Source of the DNA: Piper betle | Taxonomy: Eukaryota; Streptophyta; Magnoliopsida; Piperales; Piperaceae | Direction: 5' to 3' | NCBI GenBank assembly: GCA_033002965.1 | Contig: JAURVB010013532.1 | Coordinates: 1 to 64,000, forward strand | Length of the DNA stretch: 64,000 nucleotides | Shown: piece after piece, positions 56,644-64,000 of the stretch | Position numbering within the stretch: position 1 is the first letter of the stretch | Layout: every line of letters starts with the position of its first letter | Translations under genes and position numbers: made by a program | Notes under the pieces: model-generated | Seen by the model: only the letters and a program-made list of their open reading frames with translations | The model's database searches: none | Told to the model about the DNA's origin: nothing

Positions 56644-58313
56644 ATTCTTCTCGATAGCTGATCCATCTCACATGACTGGCGAGAAAGGAGAACACTTCAT
56701 GTGGACATGGACCTACGAGCAGAGCTTTGAGACACTGAAGGACCATCTACGCGCTTTGGTTCCAGGTCGATGCTTTGTGGGTATCGGACTTGGCTGCGTG
56801 TTGGATGTACAGAGGAGCGGAGTGATTGCATACATGTCCTAGCAACGAAAGTTCTCATGAGCAAGAATTGTTTGACTTATGATTTGGAGTTGGCATCAGT
56901 ATCCTTGCTCTCCGAATTGGGCGTTACAACCTGTATGGAGTATCCTTCTAGTTTTACACTAATCGCAAGAGCTTGAAGTATATCTTCACATAGAAGGAAC
57001 TCAACAATAGACAGAGGCGGCTTGAGTTCTTGATTGACTATGACATCGTGATTGCCTACTATCTAGGTAAGGCAAATGTAAAGGCAAGATGCATTGAGTC
57101 GGAAGCCAGTGCCGTGGGGAGCTAGATTGGCTGCGATAGGCATTTAATACAGCAATTTGAAGGCTGATGTATCTAACAAAATGTGATGGCCAGATTAGCA
57201 TTCAGTGTGACCATGTTAGACTAGATCATGCAGGCATAGGATGAGGATGAGCAGCTAGACAGTTGGATGGCAGAGAAAGCACACCCTAGTTTGACTAGAG
57301 ATGGTGATGGGTTAGGGTGGATGAGAGGCCTATTGTGCATGTCAGAACTGCCAATGCACTTGGGTACTTGGAAATAGATTCTTCATGAGGCAACCTATTC
57401 AAGATTCATGGTCCACCATGGATTTGTGAAGATGTATCATGATGTTTGGAAATTGTATTCGTGGCCTAGGATGAAGAAAGATGTGCTTGATGTGGTGTCA
57501 AGATGTCTTGTCTCTTAGCAGGTAAAGGCCAAACACAGAAGACCTAAAGGGATGCTTTAGGTGTTGCTACTGGCTTAGTGGAAGTGGGACAATATCACTT
57601 GTGATTTTTTAATAGGTCTACGACCTACACGTCGCTAGCTTGACATGGTGTGGGTGATTGTGGATCGATTGAGACGCTTGAGTGAGTTGACATCGGGTGC
57701 CAAGAGAAATTGTGTCCAACCGAGAATTGAGGTTGACATCTGTGTTCTAGAATTTGCTACAGAGAGAGTTGGGTGCAATGACTAGGTTCAATACAGTGTA
57801 CCACTCTTAGACAAATGGGAAGTCAAAGCGGACAATTTCTGATTCTTGAGGACTTGCTTACATCATCTGTTCTGGACGTTGGCAATTTATAGGATGAGCA
57901 TCTTCTGTTGGTAGAGTGTGCCTACAACCACAGTTATCAAATGACCATCTTTATGGCTCCATTTGAGGTGTTGTATGGTAGATCATACAGATCCCCATGT
58001 GTTGGCTTGAGGTGGACAACCATTGTAGTTGGTCTAGAGATGTTATAGGATTCTCAGAGGGTGTTGTGAGGTCAGCTTTGCTCATTGAGATCTAGTTCTC
58101 ATAAAAGTCTCCCCAAAACATGAGATTTAGGAAGAGAGGCAAGCTGACTCGGAGATATATTGGTTCAATTGAGACGCTTTGAGTGAGTAGGAGAGGTCGC
58201 CTACAGATATGCCCTTCACCTAGTTTTTTAGTAGTGCACCCTATGTTTCATGTCTCTCTGCTAAAGAGGTATATGGCTTATCTGTCTCATTAGATGTTGT
58301 ACGAGAAGTTGGA

Positions 58314-58832
58314 TGTGAGATCCCTCAACTTAGTCCCACATCTAATACCTACTGGGAGAAGATCTTGTTTATAAGTGGGAATGGACTAGAGATCTTTAAC
58401 TTCCGGGGTACCCATTTTAAAGAAATGACTTAGCCCATTACGTTGCACTTTGGGCTTGGTCGTTACAAATGGTATCAGAGCCGACCTGCTTTCGTGTTAG
58501 ATGCTGGGATGGACTAGGGACATTGGCTAGGCTGCCGGTCATGGGCTGGGGTTAGCAATGGGCCAAGACTAGAAACGTTGGCTAGGCTGCCGGTCACGGG
58601 CTAGAAAGGACGTGGGCTGGGGCTAGCAACGGGCCAAGAATAGGCATTTTGGGGACAAAATTTCCTAAGATGGGTGGATTGTGAGATCCCTCAACTTAGT
58701 CCCACATCTAATACCTACTGGGAGAAGATCCTGTTTATAAGTGGGAATGGACTAGAGATTTTTACTTCCGGGGTACCCATTTTAAGGAAATGACTTAGCC
58801 CATTACGTTGCACTTTGGGCTGGGTCGTTACA
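58314..58832 (+). mobile_element. TRIM copy 2, complete, TTGGA target duplication
   Basis: LTRs of 154 bp (58314-58467) and 153 bp (58680-58832), TGTGAGATCCC...GTCGTTACA, differ at about five positions. The 212-bp interior has a tRNA-Met primer site (58470-58481, two bases after the LTR), two diverged copies of an internal unit and a polypurine tract AAGATGGGTGGAT ending at 58679. Target repeats TTGGA are at 58309-58313 and 58833-58837. It encodes no protein, so movement needs enzymes from another element. It lies within the chromodomain region of J. Confidence 0.95.
58344..58390 (+). promoter_or_regulatory. Possible TATA element in TRIM LTR
   Basis: GTTTATAAGTGGG lies about 55 bp into the 154-bp LTR and is kept in all copies (58369 and 58733; reversed at 7729, 59208 and 59588). 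It could position transcription start within the LTR. Inferred from sequence only. Confidence 0.35.
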
Positions 58833-59114
58833 TTGGAAATACGTCCCGACCTGTTCTATGATGAGGAGGTTGTTGTGCTAATCTTGGATCGCTAATTCAT
58901 AGATCTTGCATCGGAAGGAGGTGCCCTTGGTCAACGATATGTGGTTCAAGCATGGTATTGAGGAGGCTACTTGGGAATGTGAGGACACGATGTGGTAGTT
59001 TTTCCGTGGGTTGTTTGCTCTAGTTGTTGTGTGAGGTAGCCTCCGTCCTTTTCTCTTGCCTTGCTTTTGGCTTGCTGCTCTTGTTCTTGCTGCTACTGCT
59101 TTGTGCTTTGTGTG

Positions 59115-59650
59115 TGTAACGACCCAGCCCAAAGTGCAACGTAATGGGCTAAGTTATTTCTTTAAAATGGGTACCCCGGAAGTTAAAGATCTCTAGTGTA
59201 TTCCCACTTATAAAGAGGATCTTCTCCCAGTAGGTATTAGATGTGGGACTAAGTTGAGGGATCTCACAATCCACCCACCTTAGGAAATTTCGTCCCCGAA
59301 ATGCCTATTCTGGGCCCGTTGCTAGCCCTAGCCCACGTCTTTTATGGCCCGTGACCGGCAGCCTAGCCAACGTTTCTAGTCTTGGCCCGTTGCTAACCCC
59401 AGCCCATGACCTTTTTGGCCCGTGATCGGCAGCCTAGCCAACGTCCCTAGTCCATCCCACCATCTAACACGGAACCAAGTCGGCTCTGATACCATTTGTA
59501 ACGACCAAGCCTAAAGTGCAACGTAATGGGCTAAGTCATTTTTCTAAAATGGGTACCCCGAAAGTTAAAGATCTATAGTCCATTCCTACTTATAAACAGG
59601 ATCTTCTCCCACTAGGTATTAGATGTGGGACTAAGTTGAGGGATCTCACA
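59115..59650 (-). mobile_element. TRIM copy 3, complete, GTGTG/GTATG flanks
   Basis: Two 154-bp LTRs (59115-59268 and 59497-59650) and a 228-bp interior reading on the minus strand. Primer site at 59483-59494, polypurine tract beside 59268, and two ~71-bp internal units (59312-59382, 59383-59453). Flanking 5-mers GTGTG and GTATG differ at one base, compatible with an aged target duplication. It sits 282 bp from TRIM 2 in the opposite direction, in the same host J. Confidence 0.93.
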
Positions 59651-59699
59651 GTATGGTTTCTCCTTATGGTAAATTCCAGAGACAATTTTCTTAAGGGGG

Positions 59700-60089
59700 G
59701 TGGTTATAAAACCCGTCTTGTTAGTCTGATGTTTTTATGACCAATTTGGCTTTTGGATTAACTCAATTTGCGTGCAGACGGTCCAGTTCAATCGGGTTGG
59801 TGCTAAGTGGGTCCTTGTGTGTTGTAGTAGGCTTAGGCATTGGGTGTGTCCACCGGTTGGCCACAATCGCCAAGTTGTGGTTCCAGGTGTTTTAATCATC
59901 TTAGGGCCGTGTGTCGCATTAGAGTAATGTCGAATGCATCCTTCGCACACCCTGCAGCCCAATTGTGTTTAGAAGATATCCCACACCTTTTCTTTTTTTA
60001 CCTTCCTTTCCTTCATTCCCTTTCTTCCCTTTTCAGTTCTTTTCCCTCTTTTCCCTTGCCACGACTAAGTGCCGCACTCAAGGGTGCAC
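59700..60089 (+). repeat. Probable 3' LTR start of J
   Basis: After the AAGGGGGG purine run the sequence begins TGGTTATAAAACCCGTC, a normal position for a 3' LTR of this type. It runs ~390 bp with a pyrimidine-rich stretch (59983-60057) and is cut by the TRIM-like LTR at 60090. No second copy exists in the window to confirm it. Confidence 0.5.
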
Positions 60090-60327
60090 TGTAACAACCC
60101 ATGGCTGGTTCATTCTTTAACCAAATCTAAATGAAATGTTAAAATATTTAATTTTGTTATCTCTTAAGTTAATAATATGGAAGACCATGTTCAAAGTGCA
60201 ACATAATGGACTAAATCTTTTCTTCAAAACTAGTTAATTAAGTTAAAAATATATAGTCCCTTCCCACTTATAAAGAGGATCCTATCCCAGTAGGTATTAG
60301 ATGTGGGACTAAGTTGAGGATCTCACA
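60090..60327 (-). repeat. Diverged TRIM-like LTR (238 bp)
   Basis: It starts TGTAACAACCCATG, has ~70 bp of extra AT-rich sequence, then follows the TRIM LTR (CAAAGTGCAACATAATGG, AGTAGGTATTAGATGTGGGA) to GAGGATCTCACA. A CATGCCCACAAAACTCCTTA stretch follows at 60329, resembling the TRIM polypurine region, so an interior may continue to the right. No second LTR was found. Confidence 0.65.
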
Positions 60328-60820
60328 CCATGCCCACAAAACTCCTTAAATCTAAACATACATGACATCTTTGACAGAAGACAACCACTACCTATAGCCA
60401 CAGAAAGCTAAGACAACAAAGGAAATATAAACATTATTTAAAATATTATAAATTATTAGAAATATAAGTTTCTAAAACATGGGGTTATCACATCAGTATA
60501 CTAAGCTAAGTGTAAAGATGTTTGATAACAGAAATAAAATGTGGAAGTTGGATAAAACACCACAACAACACTGCGACAAGAGTATGTGTATGTATGAAGA
60601 CTCCCCCGCCATCCGCCAGTGATAGTTAAGGTACACCATGTACATAAATAAAAAAAGCATCAATAACAAGTTATATAAAAAGGTACCGGTCTACAAAATA
60701 AAATAACTATAATATCAAATTGGTATACAAACTCAGTAGTTCATATTAAAGTATAACATAAAGGGGATAGTACACTATAAGAAGAGTCACACAACTCCAA
60801 AAGGAAACTACACTGGCGTG
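60328..60820. other. Unassigned AT-rich stretch
   Basis: It follows the TRIM-like LTR and may be interior sequence of a longer relative. No motifs, frames or repeats were recognised. Confidence 0.4.
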
Positions 60821-61960
60821 CAACCTACATATAATTGGGTAACACCCTTTCTCCTATCCATGATTGCAAAAATCGGAATCGGAATTGGAATCGGTTTTCG
60901 AGGGAGTCGGAGTTAGAATCGGAATCGGTCTAAATCAGACAGGAATCGGTTCATTTGAATTGTTCCAAATCGGAATAATCGGTCATATATAATAATTTGA
61001 CAATTCATAACATAAATATATAAAAATTAGGTATTGATGTTATTTTGATATTATTTTGATATATAAAAATTCAGGCCCGGCCTCCCCCGCGGGCCCTGCC
61101 CCACCTACTCCCCTACTTGCGCCTCTGCCCTGCCCCGCCCGCCACCCTCGTTCGGTCGGCCCCGAGTCCTGACCCATCCCCGCTGGCCCTGCCTCCCATG
61201 TCGGTAATGCCCCCAGCTAGCAACCCCCCCCACCCCCCCCCCGCCGACCGCCCAACCCTACTGGAGTGAAGGGGCCGCGGCGGCGGAGGGAAAAAATGTG
61301 CATTTTAATTTAATAAATATTATACTTAGGGTATTTTAGTCATTTACCCAAAAACAGATTCTTCCCGATTTACCCAGATTCTGAATCAGATTTAAATCAG
61401 TCAGAATCAGAGTAAATTGGCCGATTCCGATGCCGATTCGGCCCCAATATCAGATCAGCACGCTGCCGATCCGATTTAAATCGGCCGATTCGTGCATCCA
61501 TGCTCCTATCCTCTCCAATTCCACCATGCTCCTCCCCTCTGAGCTCGAAGGCAAGCCAAGTACACCACATTTGTGAAATAAGACATAGAATATGGTACAC
61601 ATAACCCTATGCCTCTCCGGGTGTAAGAAGCTCATAGACGCATGGGTGAAAATAATGCAGAATGAAGAGAAAGCAGAGTGCAATGTTGATCCTATCAGCA
61701 ATGAAACAATTGAGCTCCTCAATACGTCATGCAACCCTTTCTCCTATCCTATCCAATTCCACTATGCTCCTCCCCTCTAAGCTTTGAAGGCAAGCCAATT
61801 ATACCCCAGTCATAACATTAGACATATAATATGGTACCCATAACCCTATGCCTCTCTGGGTGTGATAAGCTCATAGACAAATGAGTGAAAATGTTATAGC
61901 AAGAAGAGAGAGTAGAGCACAACGTCAATCCCATCGACAATGAAACAAATGGGCTCCTCT
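60820..61960 (+). repeat. Tandem duplication of a ~240-bp unit, interrupted by a hAT-like element
   Basis: Two adjacent units, 61503-61740 and 61741-61960, share CTCCTATCCTATCCAATTCC, CATGCTCCTCCCCTCT, GGTACACATAACCCTATGCC and CATAGACGCATGGGTGAAAA-type words. The end of a preceding unit (GCAACC ... CCCTTTCTCCTATC, about 60820-60858) lies left of the hAT-like element. The frame at 61592-61780 spans the unit but has no known domain. Confidence 0.75.
60859..61502. mobile_element. Non-autonomous hAT-like DNA transposon (644 bp)
   Basis: Terminal inverted repeats CATGATTGCAAAAATCGG and, from the other end, CATGGATGCACGAATCGG agree at 14 of 18 positions. CTCCTATC is directly repeated outside both ends (60851-60858 and 61503-61510), an exact 8-bp target duplication as made by hAT transposases. 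Subterminal AATCGG words are frequent at both ends (60870-60980, 61380-61490). The core (61075-61290) is very GC-rich with long C runs. No transposase is encoded. Superfamily assignment rests on the 8-bp duplication and end style. Confidence 0.83.
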
Positions 61961-61967
61961 CACTTAC

Positions 61968-64000
61968 CGGGCTTCTTCCTTGTTTGAGTATTACTTTTAT
62001 CTCCCTATTCTTAATTTTCATGAATGCATATTTTGAAATGATAATAAGCTTGATAGACATGAGAATTAAAGTCTGAAATCAACAATAAACAACTAAAACT
62101 AAACTGGAAACTGAAATTCACCATGGCCTACGAGTTTGAATCTTGGAAAGGTGGGAGATTGTATGCAAAGGATTTCAAGGCAGCCCGGACACTCCCGACG
62201 GCCTCTCTGGTTGTTGGATCGAGTGGGTAGCGTCGCCAAGTCCATGGCTTCCGATGGGTGGCGGAATTACAGCTGTTACTTGGCGGAATTGCAAGGGGGA
62301 CGAAGGTGATGATGTTCCTTTGAAATTAATGCTGTAATGGAAGCTTCAGAGGGTAGACACCGATTGTTCTTCATTGACAACATCAAGGGACTATTAGAAC
62401 AGTTCCTACCACCGGCACAGGCCATTATAGGCAACCTTCTCACCGGAATTCATGGCGGCAACGTGTAGACACGGGGAGAACGACTCTACTCCTGCAACAT
62501 CCAAAGGTTGCCAATTCTTCTTGGTTGATGATGGCCTGAGGTTGCTGAACCTCTGAATTGCTAGCAAGGTGCAAGAAAGTGGTCATCTTGAGGCTGGGAA
62601 AAGAAGAATAGGCCTGGTTTGGTGTAGGACAGTGGCCTTGTATAGCTGCTGTAAAACATAGACTTTGGGTTTCATCTTTAGCTGTTTTAATTTGTTGTTG
62701 ATGCCTTGTTGGGATGTTTATATGGTTGTTCGATTGGGTTGCTGGGGAAGGTTGCATAGGGTTGAAGAAGAAGACATCAGATTTGGTTATTGGTGCAAAG
62801 AAGAAGGTAGGAGAGAGAAGCACGTTGGGGAAGAAGAAGATGGCAATTTTGTAAATATGGGTTGACTAGATACCGACTTGAGCTAAAAATAATATTAACT
62901 CGTAATAAATCGTTAAAAATAATTATTTTAATGGGTTATGGGTTAAAGTTGTTAAACTAATAAATTATTGTACGTAATCACCATAAGTAATAAAAAGAGG
63001 TATTGATAAACAGTCGATAATTAATCGGCGTATTACAAGTGATTAATTTAAATCGAATAGTTATAAGTAATTAATAAAATAAAGATTTTACTTTTATCAT
63101 ATTCAATTTAAAATTAGGTGAATACAATAATTATTTTAATAACAAGTTAGTATGGTAGAAAATGTGTTATTAAACTATATTCGCGTAAAAAAATCAAAAG
63201 CGTTGAACCTAAATAACATTATGAAAATAAATAAAGTTTGAAACTTTATTTAGTTTAGTAATTTAAAATAATTGTATTAGTAATATCTTTGAATTAGAAT
63301 AATACAAATTATTTTAAATAATTTGATCGAACGACTAAATTAGTTAAAATTTTAAAACCGTAAACTATATTATCAAGACCGTGGTTAAGTAATTATCATC
63401 TCAAAGGAAAATATACTAGTGATAGTAATTAAATATTTGTTTATAAGTTAATAATTATTTTATTATTTGTTAAGTGTTAATTATGATTTAGATAAATAAT
63501 TTAAAATGTAAAGTAGGATTTCAATGATTATATCACATGAATAATTTAATATTTAATAATGTTTAATTTTAATAGTGACATATATATTAGTCATTTAGTT
63601 GCATGCATTTCTACTCAAATAAATTTATAATCATGTATAATTTTACTTTCTTGTTCAGATTAGGATCATTGGTCGCTCTTGCAAGTTCAGTTACGAACTA
63701 TCCAGATCCGCATAATTATTTGAAATGTTGTAGTTTCCGTTGTTGGCGGCCCTGGTCGGCCTGAGAGCAGATTCGACCACCATGCACTGAGTACAACCAG
63801 GGTAAAGGAATTGGACTCAGTCCGACACGAGGCTACACCTTTTAAAATTACTATGTGGGAATCTTGGTCGACTTGAGTATCTGACCACCATGCACTGGAA
63901 TGCAACCAAGGTCGACTCAATTCGGCTCAATGCAGCACCCTAAAAGATTAAACACCTACCTTGCCCCCATGCCAAAAGGGGTGACAGGGTGCATTAGCGC
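61968..64000 (+). repeat. Chromovirus LTR, 5'-truncated, running off the window
   Basis: From CTTCTTCCTTGTTTGAGTATT it follows L2 (2785 onward): GC-richer block, purine stretch (62805-62840), AT-rich middle, slot region with GACTCAGTCCGACACGAGGC (63813-63832). It stops at the window edge in CCAAAAGGGGTGACAGGGTG. The first ~250 bp of the LTR are missing. This copy shows the uninterrupted site corresponding to the insertion of element I. Confidence 0.8.

Larger units (their letters stand above)
56644..59699 (+). pseudogene. pol: Chromovirus J pol remnant (RT end, RNase H, integrase, chromodomain)
   Basis: It opens in the RT/RNase H connection (SIADP, GEHFMWTWTYEQSFETLKDH near 56700). RNase H follows (GLGCVL, LTYDLELAS in shifted frames), then integrase (NTVYHS-TNGKSKRT near 57790, YNHSYQMTIFMAPFEVLYGR near 57950). 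The C-terminal HPMFHVSLLKRYM is near 58240 and the chromodomain decays after MLYEKLD. Dozens of stops and shifts. The catalytic Glu context reads GKSKRT, so Glu is lost. Two TRIMs interrupt it (58314-58832, 59115-59650). It ends with a purine run AAGGGGGG at 59692-59699. gag, protease and the body of RT lie beyond the F junction and are gone. Confidence 0.83.

Noticed and set aside
58314..58467. Cassandra-type TRIM with a 5S rRNA promoter
   Set aside because: The LTR has none of the 5S internal control sequence that I would expect, and at 154 bp is shorter than Cassandra LTRs. It fits a TGTGAGATCC-type TRIM instead.
61195..61290. GC-rich stretch with GGCGGCGG as a CpG-island promoter of a host gene
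   Set aside because: It is the core of the hAT-like element, bounded by inverted ends and an 8-bp duplication, with no gene on either side.

Overview
This window is plant nuclear DNA made almost entirely of nested, broken retrotransposons. I found no cellular gene, rRNA, tRNA gene or CRISPR array. The plant assignment rests on two Ty3/gypsy lineages known only from plants: Athila, and Tekay/Del-type chromoviruses with a C-terminal chromodomain. It also rests on a plant-style TRIM family primed by initiator tRNA-Met. The density of nesting, internal deletions and stop codons suggests heterochromatin, perhaps pericentromeric. I cannot name the species.

Layout. 1-5294 is a non-autonomous chromovirus derivative (element I) with LTRs of up to ~2.8 kb around a 425-bp interior. 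It sits in an older LTR (5295-5842). 5843-6534 is unassigned. 6535-9025 is another long-terminal-repeat-like family (B) holding a truncated TRIM (7636-8043). 9026-23907 is a large minus-strand element (C) with no recognisable protein. A complete Athila insertion (D, 11776-18326, perfect CCAAC target duplication) lies inside C. 23908-26159 is a collapsed chromovirus (K), followed by an isolated plus-strand LTR (L3, 26160-29062).

Two minus-strand chromoviruses follow. G (29143-32195) is fused to H (32196-41362). The 3' LTR of H is split by a solo LTR (S1, 32743-35485). 41363-50253 is a second, decayed Athila (E), whose gag/protease region is replaced by a patchwork of LTR pieces (42589-46296). 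50254-56643 is the best-preserved chromovirus (F, minus strand), with a long open RNase H-integrase frame but no reverse transcriptase. 56644-60089 is a plus-strand chromovirus pol remnant (J) carrying two more TRIMs (58314-58832 with perfect TTGGA duplication; 59115-59650). A TRIM-like LTR follows at 60090-60327. A non-autonomous hAT-like DNA transposon (60859-61502, perfect 8-bp duplication) sits inside a tandem duplication. The window ends in another chromovirus LTR (61968-64000).

How the parts relate. The chromovirus LTRs (L0-L3, S1, S2 and those of F, G, H, K) share ends (TGTAAAGACC... to ...GGTCGTTACA), a polypurine tract, a tRNA-Met primer site and a GCGGAATT...TCCGC hairpin. They differ at one slot just beside that hairpin, which holds unrelated tandem repeats in different copies. 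No element here encodes a complete set of proteins, so movement of these copies would have needed enzymes from elsewhere. The TRIMs carry cis signals only.
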